DNA from: Methylovorus sp. MM2
GTDB taxonomy: Bacteria; Pseudomonadota; Gammaproteobacteria; Burkholderiales; Methylophilaceae
Direction: 5' to 3'
DNA: 64,000 nucleotides
Assembly: GCF_001648895.1 (NCBI RefSeq)
Contig: NZ_LXUF01000001.1
Location: 434,001 to 498,000 of the forward strand
Shown: positions 25,332 through 33,828 of the stretch, piece by piece
How positions within the stretch are numbered: position 1 is the first letter of the stretch
How the letters are laid out: each line of letters opens with the position of its first letter
Translations under genes and position numbers: made by a program
The notes under the pieces: model-generated
The model's database searches: none
The model's input: the letters and a program-made list of their open reading frames with translations, nothing else
What the model was told of the DNA's origin: nothing

Positions 25332-25468
25332 AATTAGTTACATAAGGCCGCGAGCTTATTGGAAATGCGTTGAATTGAACATAGTGATTTTCATGAATTT
25401 ATTTGGTATTTTCGAGAATGTGACGATATCGATACAAACTGACGAGATGGTTATGCCGATTGTTTGTA

Positions 25469-26749
25469 CTAAATGATGCCTTCAAGAATCTGTACCTGAA
25501 CGGTGGCACCAGCTTCCAGATTACCCGTGTCTGCATGCAGTACGATAAAACAATTAGCCGTAGACATGGAACTGAGTATGCCAGAGCCTTGATTGCCGGT
25601 TGGTTTTACTTTCCAGATGCCGTCATCATCAGTAAATAATATGCCCCGCTGAAATTCTGTACGGCCTTTGAGTTTTCTGATCTCTTCGGTGCAACTTACA
25701 TTCAACAATGGAAGTGGGGTGGGCGATGGTTGCCCCATCAAGTAGAGCATGGCTTCCCGCACAAATTGGTAGAAAGTCACCATGACTGCGACAGGATTTC
25801 CGGGTAACCCAAAATAGTGGGCTTGACCTACTTTGCCATAGGCTAATGGTCGGCCAGGCTTCATGGCAATCTTCCAGAAAACGACTTGTCCCATTTTGGC
25901 GAGCAGCTCTTTCATGAAGTCAGCTGCACCTACAGATACGCCGCCACTGGTAATGATGACATCTGCTGCCGCTGCGGCATTCACCAAGGTTTGCTCTAGC
26001 ATCTCAGGGTTATCGCCGACAACGCCCATATCGATCACTTCAACGCCTAAGCGCGTTAACATGCCATAGAGTGTGTAGCGGTTACTGTCATACACTTGCC
26101 CTGTTTTTAACACTTGGCCAATGCTGACCAACTCATCGCCTGTAGAGAAAAAAGCGACCCGCAATTTACGATACACATTAATTTGACCTACCCCAAGCGA
26201 AGCAAGCAGGCCCAGATCAGCGGCTTTGATGACATGCCCAGCCCCCAATACCACTTGGCCGATCTTCAGGTCTTCACCTGCATACCGTACATTCATCCCT
26301 TGTTTTGGGTTTTCGCTAAAGCTGATAGATTCTTCTGATATGGTGACGCGCTCTTGCGCGATGACGGTATCTGCCCCTTTAGGCAGTACGGCACCAGTCA
26401 TGATACGAACACATTCACCCTGAGCAATTACACCTTCGAACGCATTGCCAGCAAAAGCGGTGCCGATGATGTGCAAACGGGATTCACCTGTTTTGGCGAC
26501 ATCATTTGCATTGAATGCATAACCATCCATCGCCGAGTTATCGTGGTTGGGTACGTTGGATTCGCTAATGATATCTTCTGCCAGTACACGGCCTAAAGCG
26601 CTATGTAAGGTGATATTTTCTTTTTCTGATACAGGGCTGAGATACTCGCGTATATATTTGCGTGCCTGATTCACCTGCATGGAGTTAGGATCGTAATCAT
26701 CCTGACAGCTGGCATTGTTTACGAGTTCGGAAATCGATTTTGTACTCAT
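25469..26749 (-). CDS. moeA: Molybdopterin molybdotransferase MoeA
   Basis: Inserts molybdate into adenylylated molybdopterin to form the molybdenum cofactor. The 426-residue protein has the MoeA domain order: an N-terminal linker with Ser-Ala-Met-Asp-Gly-Tyr-Ala (near residue 70), the central MoCF domain with Gly-Asp-Glu-Leu (near 207) and Thr-Ser-Gly-Gly-Val-Ser-Val-Gly (near 268), Lys-Pro-Gly-Arg-Pro-Leu-Ala-Tyr-Gly and Leu-Pro-Gly-Asn-Pro-Val-Ala, and a C-terminal beta domain. It is the last gene of moaA-mobA-mobB-moeA on the minus strand, with a nine-base gap to mobB. Confidence 0.95.
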   Translation of the reverse strand: MSTKSISELVNNASCQDDYDPNSMQVNQARKYIREYLSPVSEKENITLHSALGRVLAEDIISESNVPNHDNSAMDGYAFNANDVAKTGESRLHIIGTAFAGNAFEGVIAQGECVRIMTGAVLPKGADTVIAQERVTISEESISFSENPKQGMNVRYAGEDLKIGQVVLGAGHVIKAADLGLLASLGVGQINVYRKLRVAFFSTGDELVSIGQVLKTGQVYDSNRYTLYGMLTRLGVEVIDMGVVGDNPEMLEQTLVNAAAAADVIITSGGVSVGAADFMKELLAKMGQVVFWKIAMKPGRPLAYGKVGQAHYFGLPGNPVAVMVTFYQFVREAMLYLMGQPSPTPLPLLNVSCTEEIRKLKGRTEFQRGILFTDDDGIWKVKPTGNQGSGILSSMSTANCFIVLHADTGNLEAGATVQVQILEGII

Positions 26750-26758
26750 ATCTTTAGG

Positions 26759-27304
26759 TTAATTTTCTGCGTTCGATGTGTCTTTGAGCCAGTGCTGGAT
26801 AAAGTCAGCAACAATAGGGGGATCATTTAAGTCAAGTATTGGTAATGGAGTATGAATGGCATCATCACATGCAATAGCAATGATGTCTTGATCGGTGTTC
26901 GCAAGTAAGGGCATATTCAAGCTTGGGCGATGGATCTCTATCTTGGCGATATGCGCATACTTAAAACCTTCCACCAGTATCAAGTCTACCAAACTCATAT
27001 CTATATTCGCTATCAGTTCGGGCAGGTCTGGTTCATGGGCTGCATATTTTTCGGTTCGACTAAGCTCTGTCATTAGTGCCCAGCGTTGGCTTGAGGCTAC
27101 CAATGTTTGCACGGCACCTGCTTCGCGTAAGCGGTAGCTATCTTTACCCGGCTTATCGATATCAAAATTGTGATGCGCATGTTTAATGATGGATGTACGA
27201 ATCCCAAGTTTGGCGAGCTCGGGAATCAACTTGGTTAGTAGCGTAGTTTTCCCCATGCCGCTACTTGCGGCGCAAAAGCCGAGGATGGGTAGCGCATTAT
27301 TCAT
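26759..27304 (-). CDS. mobB: Molybdopterin-guanine dinucleotide biosynthesis protein MobB
   Basis: A GTP-binding helper of MobA in formation of the guanine dinucleotide cofactor. The 181-residue protein has a P-loop Ser-Gly-Met-Gly-Lys-Thr-Thr near residue 16, His-Ala-His-His-Asn-Phe-Asp-Ile-Asp-Lys-Pro-Gly-Lys-Asp (near 42), and Leu-Val-Glu-Gly-Phe-Lys, all standard for MobB. It lies between mobA (18 bases upstream) and moeA. Confidence 0.93.
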   Translation of the reverse strand: MNNALPILGFCAASSGMGKTTLLTKLIPELAKLGIRTSIIKHAHHNFDIDKPGKDSYRLREAGAVQTLVASSQRWALMTELSRTEKYAAHEPDLPELIANIDMSLVDLILVEGFKYAHIAKIEIHRPSLNMPLLANTDQDIIAIACDDAIHTPLPILDLNDPPIVADFIQHWLKDTSNAEN

Positions 27305-27322
27305 TCAGGGATATGGCTCGGC

Positions 27323-27898
27323 TTAAGTATTTTCTAGCACCGATAGCTCATCTTTTGTATTGATGTTGCTAAAGGCTCGTAGGTTATCGTCGAATGCAAC
27401 GGTGACATATTGCAGTGAGTTTTGCCAGGTTTCAACTTTACGTCCACCATTGTTGAGATAGGTTTCCAGGCTAGGTATCAAATGCCTACGATATAAACAG
27501 AATACAGGCTGTAACTGGTCGCCTGTTTTTGCAACGGCCAAGTCTGCATCATGTCTGGTTAATGCATCCATCAATCGATCAGCAAGATTGTTTGGCAGTA
27601 GTGGAGCGTCGCATGGCACAGTGAGAATATAGGCATCTTTACTGCTCAGCATGCCTTGATGCACGCCTGCCAAGGGGCCTGAAAAATCCGGCATGTCGTC
27701 TTCAATGACAGGGTAACCCAAAGTCTGATAGCGCTCTATCTCGCGGTTCGCGCTAATCATCACGTGATCTACCTGTACAGCCAGCCTTTGGATCACGTGC
27801 GCAATCATGGGTTTTTGGTTGAAGATAACCCAGCCTTTATCTACACCACCCATCCTGCTGCCTTTGCCGCCTGCTAGAATTAATCCGGTAATGCTCAT
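27323..27898 (-). CDS. mobA: Molybdenum cofactor guanylyltransferase MobA
   Basis: Transfers GMP from GTP to the molybdenum cofactor, giving the dinucleotide form used by DMSO-reductase-family enzymes such as formate dehydrogenases and nitrate reductases. The 191-residue protein has the nucleotidyltransferase start Leu-Ala-Gly-Gly-Lys-Gly-Ser-Arg-Met-Gly-Gly-Val-Asp-Lys-Gly, the metal-binding Asp in Val-Pro-Cys-Asp-Ala-Pro, and the usual length. It lies 38 bases after moaA in the cofactor operon. Confidence 0.95.
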   Translation of the reverse strand: MSITGLILAGGKGSRMGGVDKGWVIFNQKPMIAHVIQRLAVQVDHVMISANREIERYQTLGYPVIEDDMPDFSGPLAGVHQGMLSSKDAYILTVPCDAPLLPNNLADRLMDALTRHDADLAVAKTGDQLQPVFCLYRRHLIPSLETYLNNGGRKVETWQNSLQYVTVAFDDNLRAFSNINTKDELSVLENT

Positions 27899-27936
27899 GA
27901 CTTAAGCTTGAAATACGCAGCAAGGGGCATCAACAT

Positions 27937-29004
27937 TTAGCCGCCCGTCATCGACATAAAACGAATCACCGATGGGGTTGCCCGCTTGATATCAAAATCG
28001 TGACCTTTCGGTTTGATCGTCATGGAGTTAACAATCGCATCAATAAGCGGTTGATCATCATGCGGGTATTGCCTTAACAGCGGCATGAGGTCTATTTTGC
28101 TTTCTTGCCCCAAACACAGGTAGAGCTCGCCCTTGCAGGTGATGCGCACCCGATTGCATGACTCACAGAAATTATGGCTATGGGGCGATATAAACCCAAC
28201 GCGCGTATTTGTATGCGGTATGCGCCAATAGTGCGCCGGCCCACCTGTAGATTCGGTACTGCTGATCAGGTTGTGATGATCTTTTAATAACTTCAACGTG
28301 GCATCATTGCTGACATAGGTGCTATCTCTTGTATGGTCGACTTCTCCCAACGGCATCTCCTCTATGTAGGAGATATCGATTTCTTGCGCAATAGCAAAGT
28401 CTAATAACGCCAATGCCTCATCATCATTAATGCCGCGCATCAACACCGTATTGAGTTTGATATTCTCGAAGCCTGCTTGCTTTGCAGCTTCAATCCCCCG
28501 TAATACTTTAGAGAGTTCACCTACGCGTGTGATTTTACGAAAACGGGTTTCGTCTAGACTATCTAAGCTGATGTTGATACGTTTTACGCCCGCTTTTTTT
28601 AGCGCCTGCGCCTGATGTTCAAGTTGTGAGCCATTCGTCGTCACCACTAATTCACGCAACCCGGGTAGGTGACCAACCTCTTCAAATAACCATAATGCAT
28701 TCTTGCGCACGAGGGGCTCACCACCAGTGATCCTTACCTTGCTCACTCCCAAGTCTACAAATACTTTCACCAAGCGGGCCGATTCTTCAAGCGATAACAC
28801 TTCATCTCTCGGCAGAAATGTCATGTCTTCACTCATGCAATACACGCAACGGAAATCACAGCGATCAGTGATCGAGAGGCGAATGTAATCCACCTTGCGA
28901 CCAAAGCTGTCAATCAGTGTTGCTGGCGGCATTACATTTTTGCGCATGGCAAAGCGTTTATCATGTGAGTTAAGGCTTTCAATTTTATGACTTTCAACTT
29001 GCAT
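27937..29004 (-). CDS. moaA: GTP 3',8-cyclase MoaA
   Basis: The radical-SAM enzyme that starts molybdenum cofactor synthesis from GTP. The N-terminal cluster motif is Cys-Asp-Phe-Arg-Cys-Val-Tyr-Cys. A second iron-sulfur cluster is formed by Cys-Glu-Ser-Cys-Asn-Arg-Val-Arg and a later Cys, and the protein ends in the essential Gly-Gly. The start is uncertain: a TTG at 29010, the ATG at 29004 used here, and an ATG at 28947 are all in frame, with no strong ribosome-binding site at any. The gene is divergent from modE across about 98 bases. The other moa genes are not in the window. Confidence 0.93.
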   Translation of the reverse strand: MQVESHKIESLNSHDKRFAMRKNVMPPATLIDSFGRKVDYIRLSITDRCDFRCVYCMSEDMTFLPRDEVLSLEESARLVKVFVDLGVSKVRITGGEPLVRKNALWLFEEVGHLPGLRELVVTTNGSQLEHQAQALKKAGVKRINISLDSLDETRFRKITRVGELSKVLRGIEAAKQAGFENIKLNTVLMRGINDDEALALLDFAIAQEIDISYIEEMPLGEVDHTRDSTYVSNDATLKLLKDHHNLISSTESTGGPAHYWRIPHTNTRVGFISPHSHNFCESCNRVRITCKGELYLCLGQESKIDLMPLLRQYPHDDQPLIDAIVNSMTIKPKGHDFDIKRATPSVIRFMSMTGG

Positions 29005-29102
29005 GTACAATCAGAAATATACTTTTCTTGATGACTTGTTTATTTAAGACAGCTTGGATCGTATTTAATTTAATAACCTGATATTTTTCTTGGTGTGTAT
29101 TC

Positions 29103-29450
29103 ATGACTGCAAAGCTTAAGATTCGAATCTCGCATGGTAGTTTTACGGCAATCGGCCCTGGTAAAGCGGATTTGCTGGAAGCCATTAATGATTGCGGTTC
29201 TATTTCAGCTGCAGCCAAGAAAATGAACATGTCTTATCGGCGCGCTTGGGAACTAGTTGATGCCATGAACCGCTGTTTTCAAGAACCGCTAGTGGCCACA
29301 TCGTTGGGTGGCGCACATGGTGGCGGTGCACAGGTGACAACCTTTGGTTTCCACATTCTTAAATGTTACCGAGACCTGATTTCAAAAACGCTGGTCGCGG
29401 CTGAGTTTGAGCTGAACGAGATTAATGCACGTCTAGTACCTCTAGCGTAA
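29103..29450 (+). CDS. modE: ModE-type molybdate-responsive regulator, DNA-binding domain only
   Basis: A winged-helix regulator of the ModE N-terminal (LysR-like) family: Ser-Ile-Ser-Ala-Ala-Ala-Lys-Lys-Met-Asn-Met-Ser-Tyr-Arg-Arg-Ala-Trp lies in the helix-turn-helix (about residues 38-56), followed by the Gly-Gly-Ala-His-Gly-Gly-Gly-Ala wing. At 115 residues it lacks the two C-terminal Mop/TOBE domains that bind molybdate in E. coli ModE. Molybdate sensing must therefore be indirect, or reside in a separate Mop protein or the TOBE region of ModC. A ModE-like operator lies 100 bases downstream, before the porin gene. Confidence 0.88.
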   Translation: MTAKLKIRISHGSFTAIGPGKADLLEAINDCGSISAAAKKMNMSYRRAWELVDAMNRCFQEPLVATSLGGAHGGGAQVTTFGFHILKCYRDLISKTLVAAEFELNEINARLVPLA

Positions 29451-29541
29451 TTTATCCCTAGCTAGTCTGTTTGGGCTAGCCCATTTAAGTCACTCTGTTT
29501 AATCACGCTTAACCATAGAATTTAGAATCCTAGGATTCAGA

Positions 29542-29577
29542 TTGACATTTATCGTTATTCCCATTTAAATATAGCGA
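29542..29577 (+). promoter_or_regulatory. Promoter with ModE-like operator upstream of the porin-modABC genes
   Basis: TTGACA (29542-29547), 17 bases, TTAAAT (29565-29570) form a good sigma-70 promoter. TCGTTAT (29552-29558) and ATAGCGA (29571-29577) make an inverted repeat, six of seven matching, that resembles the TCGTTATAT half sites of ModE. The repeat covers the spacer and the -10 region, the expected place for repression when molybdate is plentiful. Confidence 0.6.
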
Positions 29578-29645
29578 AATTTCTGCCATAGGATTTCTAC
29601 ATGGCGAAACTGCATTTAAATAATAGATTGATTCAAGGGGATATT

Positions 29646-31151
29646 GTGAATAAAAACCAGCGTTTCTCGAAGTGTGCACTTGCTATAGCCGTAGCGTCTC
29701 TATTTCCAATCACTACATACGCAGCAGATTTAGACCCAGAAACGCGTATCAAGCAGCTGGAACAGATGATGCAGCAAATGCAACAGCAACGTGCCGAGCA
29801 AGACAAGCAGATCGAGTTGCTAACAAAAGAGCTGGTGGGTATCGAACAGCAAGTCAGCCAGTCCAAGATCGTTAAGTCTGAAGAGAAAGGCAAAAGCGAA
29901 GGTAGCCCTGTTTATGCAGCGTTCAAAGACGGCTTAGTTTTCGATGACGCGAGTGGCAATTGGAAATTGCAGATCAATGGTCGTATACAGGCAGACTATC
30001 GGGATTATGCAGATAGTGATTGGAGAAAGGATACTTTCAGCATTCGTCGCGCACGTTTTGGCGGCACATTTACGTTCCTCAAGGATTACGCGGTTCGTGT
30101 AGAGGGCGAGTACGCAAATGCGAATGACGGTTCCAAAGGTACTACTGCATTGACTTATGGATACCTCGATATCAATTGGTGGAAGCAGGCCAAGATTCGC
30201 ATCGGTCAATTTAAACCATTCTTTGGACTTGAGCGTCCGTTTAGCACCAACTTTACCGACTTTACTGAATTGTCACTTGCCACAAATAACGGTGCGATAT
30301 TTAACTCGACTTATGATCGCGGCATCATGGTATTTGGTGATCCATTGCCTTGGGTGAACTACAACGTTTATGCAGTGAACGGAACAGGTCAGAATAATGA
30401 TGAGTTAAACAATACAGCGACTAATGCTGGCGTGGTAACCAAAGTAGATAACACCAAAGACGTGGGCTTACGCGTGAATGCTAACTTGGCAAAGTTGCTG
30501 AGCATCGAGAATACAGTGATTCATGTCGGTGCCTCTTATAGTGACGGTAGCGTCGCTTACTCTTCTATGACAGGTACCGGTATTGCACAATCAACTGAGG
30601 CAAATGGCGTGTCATTCTTTAATGTGGCTGGTTTACAGAACGCTGATGCTGACCGTAAACGTCAAGGTATTGAAACTGCGCTTTCATATGGCCCTGTCAA
30701 ACTACAGTCCGAATATATTGTATCTAATCTAAAAGGGACGCGTACAGGTGTGGATTATGATAACGATATCAAGGCTTGGTACGTTAATCTTAACTGGATG
30801 CTTACTGGCGAATCCTATGCTGATAGTTACAAGAGCGGTGTATTCGGGCGCATGAAACCAAAAAACAATATGACCATGGCTAAAGATGGCTGGGGTGCGT
30901 GGGAGCTAGGTTTACGCTATAGCAAATTCGATGCTTCAGATTTTGAAAACATGTTACCCATTGCCAATGCCGGTACAGCATTTACAGCAAAAGCTGATGC
31001 ATGGACTGCTGGCGTGAAATGGATCATGAACCCCAATGCACGCATTATGCTGAACTACATCCGTACAGATTTCGATACGCCTATTACGGTTGCGGGTAAA
31101 CAGGATGACCGCGAAGATGCAATTGTGATGCGTGCGCAATACGATTTCTAA
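29646..31151 (+). CDS. OprO/OprP-type outer-membrane porin, candidate molybdate porin
   Basis: An outer-membrane anion porin of the phosphate-selective O/P family. I chose the GTG at 29646 because AAGGGG precedes it and it gives a clean signal peptide (cleavage near Thr-Tyr-Ala-Ala-Asp); an ATG at 29601 would add 15 residues before it. The mature protein starts with a Gln/Glu-rich coiled coil (about 25-75), then a beta barrel with Asn-Gly-Arg-Ile-Gln-Ala-Asp, Arg-Arg-Ala-Arg and Lys-Pro-Phe-Phe-Gly-Leu-Glu, ending in Asp-Phe with a terminal Phe. It sits between modE and modA behind a ModE-like operator, so an oxyanion such as molybdate is a reasonable substrate guess; phosphate or sulfate are alternatives. 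Confidence 0.85.
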   Translation: MNKNQRFSKCALAIAVASLFPITTYAADLDPETRIKQLEQMMQQMQQQRAEQDKQIELLTKELVGIEQQVSQSKIVKSEEKGKSEGSPVYAAFKDGLVFDDASGNWKLQINGRIQADYRDYADSDWRKDTFSIRRARFGGTFTFLKDYAVRVEGEYANANDGSKGTTALTYGYLDINWWKQAKIRIGQFKPFFGLERPFSTNFTDFTELSLATNNGAIFNSTYDRGIMVFGDPLPWVNYNVYAVNGTGQNNDELNNTATNAGVVTKVDNTKDVGLRVNANLAKLLSIENTVIHVGASYSDGSVAYSSMTGTGIAQSTEANGVSFFNVAGLQNADADRKRQGIETALSYGPVKLQSEYIVSNLKGTRTGVDYDNDIKAWYVNLNWMLTGESYADSYKSGVFGRMKPKNNMTMAKDGWGAWELGLRYSKFDASDFENMLPIANAGTAFTAKADAWTAGVKWIMNPNARIMLNYIRTDFDTPITVAGKQDDREDAIVMRAQYDF

Positions 31152-31226
31152 TTAGCGTAATTTTTGGTTACAGACTTATGCCGTTCTAGCGCGGCATTTC
31201 CTAACATAGTGAATCAGGAAGTGAAT

Positions 31227-31994
31227 ATGAATAATAAATTTTTAGCCTATTTATTGTCAGCAATGATGCTTTGTGCATCTTTTGGTGCGCATGCAGAAGA
31301 TAAAAAACTGACGGTGTTTGCAGCGGCTAGTTTAACGAATGTGTTATCAGAGATCACTGCGCAGTATGAGAAAGAAAAGTCCATCAAAGTGGTGAATTCT
31401 TTTGCAGCGTCTTCTGCTCTGGCAAAACAGATTGAAAACGGGGCTCCAGCAGATATCTTTATGTCTGCGGATACTAAATGGATGAATTACCTGCAAGATA
31501 AGAAACGTATCGAAATTGACACCCGTACCGATCTTTTAGGTAACCGTCTGGTGCTTATCGCCCCTAAAGGCAAAACATTCAAGGTTGATTTTACTAAGGT
31601 ATTCGATCTATCAAAAGCTTTCGATGGTCGTTTATGTACGGGGGAGCTTGATTCTGTGCCAGTAGGTATCTATGCCAAGAAAGCATTGAACAATCTGGGC
31701 TGGTGGGATGCCATCAAGACCCGCATCGTAGGCACTCAAGATGTGCGTGCCGCACTGGTGTTCGTTGAACGTGGTGAATGCACAGCAGGTATCGTGTATG
31801 AAACGGATGCCAAGGTATCGAGCAAAGTAGATATCGTGGGCGTGTTTCCTGAAAGTACGCACGACCCCATTATCTATCCGGTCGCGATGGTCATAAATGG
31901 CCAGCCAGCTAGCCTAGATTTTCTGCAATACCTTGTTTCGCCAGCGGTAGGTGAGATATTCTCTAAGTATGGATTCACTTTACTTAAAAAATAA
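31227..31994 (+). CDS. modA: Molybdate ABC transporter substrate-binding protein ModA
   Basis: Periplasmic molybdate/tungstate-binding protein. The ATG at 31227 is favoured by AGGAAG just upstream and gives a signal peptide ending at Ala-His-Ala-Glu (255 residues in all); a longer frame from 31164 has no such features. Family motifs are present: Thr-Val-Phe-Ala-Ala-Ala-Ser-Leu at the start of the mature protein, Gly-Ala-Pro-Ala-Asp-Ile-Phe-Met-Ser-Ala-Asp, and Tyr-Glu-Thr-Asp-Ala. Ligand-contacting Ser and Tyr positions look intact. It lies 75 bases after the porin, probably in the same transcript. Confidence 0.94.
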   Translation: MNNKFLAYLLSAMMLCASFGAHAEDKKLTVFAAASLTNVLSEITAQYEKEKSIKVVNSFAASSALAKQIENGAPADIFMSADTKWMNYLQDKKRIEIDTRTDLLGNRLVLIAPKGKTFKVDFTKVFDLSKAFDGRLCTGELDSVPVGIYAKKALNNLGWWDAIKTRIVGTQDVRAALVFVERGECTAGIVYETDAKVSSKVDIVGVFPESTHDPIIYPVAMVINGQPASLDFLQYLVSPAVGEIFSKYGFTLLKK

Positions 31995-32045
31995 TAGCGG
32001 TAGAAATAACTACGGCAAAATTAAGCACATCATAAAAGCTGTTAT

Positions 32046-32756
32046 ATGGAGCTCTTGAGCTTTACTGCAGAAGAAACCGCAGCGTTATTACTGTCAATCA
32101 AAGTAGCGCTGTGGTGTACTGCCGCCATCATTCTTCCCGGGATATTCGTCGCATGGTTGCTTGCCAGAAAATCGTTTTTTGGCAAAACCCTACTCGATAG
32201 CCTAGTGCATATGCCGCTGGTTTTGCCTCCTGTCGTACCGGGATTTTTGCTCCTGATTCTATTGGGAAATCAAGGCATGGTAGGAAAATGGCTTAACGAA
32301 GTGTTTGGCATCAGCATCGCATTCACTTGGATAGGTGCTGTAGTCGCGTCTGCCGTGATGGCGTTCCCTTTAATGGTGCGCTCAGCGCGGCTAGCGATCA
32401 CGCTGGTCGACCAGAAGTTGGAATATGCTGCCCAAACACTCGGGGCAAGACCTTTACGTGTATTTTTTACCATCACTTTGCCATTGGCTCTGCCTGGTAT
32501 ATTAACCGGGCTGATTCTTGCGTTTAGTCGTAGCCTTGGTGAGTTCGGTGCAACCATAACCTTTGTCGGCAATATTGAGGGCGAGACACGTACCCTACCT
32601 TTGGCTATTTATACTTATACGCAGGTTCCCGGTGGTGATGAGCCAGCCATCCGGCTTGTCATCCTGAGCATGGTCATCGCACTTTCCGCGCTGATCGCCA
32701 GCGAATTTCTTGAGCGCAAAATGACGCAACGTATCAGGGTCAACAGCAATGATTGA
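32046..32756 (+). CDS. modB: Molybdate ABC transporter permease ModB
   Basis: Inner-membrane permease of the molybdate importer. The 236-residue protein has five to six hydrophobic helices and the cytoplasmic EAA-like loop with Ala-Ala-Gln-Thr-Leu-Gly-Ala near residue 130 that docks to ModC, followed by Ser-Leu-Gly-Glu-Phe-Gly-Ala-Thr, typical of ModB/CysT permeases. Its end overlaps modC by eight bases, showing translational coupling. Confidence 0.95.
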   Translation: MELLSFTAEETAALLLSIKVALWCTAAIILPGIFVAWLLARKSFFGKTLLDSLVHMPLVLPPVVPGFLLLILLGNQGMVGKWLNEVFGISIAFTWIGAVVASAVMAFPLMVRSARLAITLVDQKLEYAAQTLGARPLRVFFTITLPLALPGILTGLILAFSRSLGEFGATITFVGNIEGETRTLPLAIYTYTQVPGGDEPAIRLVILSMVIALSALIASEFLERKMTQRIRVNSND

Positions 32757-33825
32757 TATCGATATGACGTTGCATCGGGGAGGATTCACGCTTGATGCCA
32801 AATTAAACCTTAGCGAATCTGTCGTTGGCTTATTTGGCCCCTCTGGTTCTGGCAAGAGTACGCTCTTGTCGTTGATGTCTGGACTGGTTAAGCCAAACAG
32901 CGGGCACTTTGTAATAGACGGCGAGCGCTTGTTCGACAGTCGCCTCGGTATAGATACTCCCATTCACCAGCGGCGAGTTGGGCTAGTGTTTCAAGAGAGC
33001 CGGTTATTTCCGCACATGTCTGTGCGGCATAACTTGTTATATGGCTTTAATCTACTCACCAAGAAAGAGCAGCGATTTGGCTTCGACCAGATTGTGGATT
33101 TGCTCGAACTCACTAGTTTGCTTGAACATAAGCCAGACCAGTTATCCGGGGGGCAAAAACAGCGTGTGGCGTTGGGGCGTACATTACTGACCTCACCAAG
33201 ATTATTGCTGTTAGATGAACCTTTAGTTGCACTGGATGTGAGGCTAAAAGATCAGATATTGCCTTTTCTCCGTCGCGTGAAAGAAGAGATTCAAATTCCG
33301 ATGGTATATGTCAGTCATTCCATCGATGAGATTCTTTACCTCACGCAATATATGGCGATTATCGATCAAGGAAAGATGCTTGGCGTCGGTAATTTTCATG
33401 AAGTTGTGCATGATCAGCGCGTGCTGTCACTAGCGCACTCGCTTGGACTTGAAAATGTTCTGCATGCAATCATTACCGAGCAACATGAAGCCTTAGGTTA
33501 TTCGATTGTGCAATATGGCTTACAGGAAATATGCATTCCACTAAGTCAAGGTGCGGTAGGTGGGGAGGTTTCATTGTCCGTTGCAGCTTCGAATGTCGCT
33601 TTATCGAATAAGAAGCTTGAGCATGTGACGATACAGAATCAAATTCTAGGTACCATCACTGCCATCGATACCATTAGCCATCGTGCACTAGTCTCAGTAG
33701 ATGTCGGGGGTAACACCATCATTGCAGAGATATCTGCAAAATCTATTCAAGACATAGACCTTAAAGTGGGTAACAAGACGTACTGCCTGATTAAGACACA
33801 GGCAATACGTTGTTATGATATTTAA
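32749..33825 (+). CDS. modC: Molybdate ABC transporter ATPase ModC
   Basis: ATPase of the molybdate importer. The 358-residue protein has Walker A Gly-Pro-Ser-Gly-Ser-Gly-Lys-Ser-Thr (near 31), a Q-loop Phe-Gln-Glu-Ser, the signature Leu-Ser-Gly-Gly-Gln-Lys-Gln-Arg (near 129), Walker B Leu-Leu-Leu-Leu-Asp-Glu-Pro, and an H-loop His in Val-Ser-His-Ser. The C-terminal region (about 290-355) is a TOBE/Mop-like molybdate-binding domain with Ile-Leu-Gly-Thr-Ile-Thr and Ala-Glu-Ile-Ser-Ala-Lys-Ser, which may gate transport by internal molybdate. It ends three bases before the convergent glycosyltransferase. Confidence 0.95.
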   Translation: MIDIDMTLHRGGFTLDAKLNLSESVVGLFGPSGSGKSTLLSLMSGLVKPNSGHFVIDGERLFDSRLGIDTPIHQRRVGLVFQESRLFPHMSVRHNLLYGFNLLTKKEQRFGFDQIVDLLELTSLLEHKPDQLSGGQKQRVALGRTLLTSPRLLLLDEPLVALDVRLKDQILPFLRRVKEEIQIPMVYVSHSIDEILYLTQYMAIIDQGKMLGVGNFHEVVHDQRVLSLAHSLGLENVLHAIITEQHEALGYSIVQYGLQEICIPLSQGAVGGEVSLSVAASNVALSNKKLEHVTIQNQILGTITAIDTISHRALVSVDVGGNTIIAEISAKSIQDIDLKVGNKTYCLIKTQAIRCYDI

Positions 33826-33828
33826 TAT

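Noticed and set aside
29040-29100. Possible second ModE site between moaA and modE (GTATT ... AATAAC)
   Set aside because: Half sites are short and imperfect in very AT-rich DNA; not distinguishable from chance.
28994-29230. 78-codon minus-strand frame over the moaA/modE gap
   Set aside because: Mostly antisense to modE, with no ribosome-binding site.
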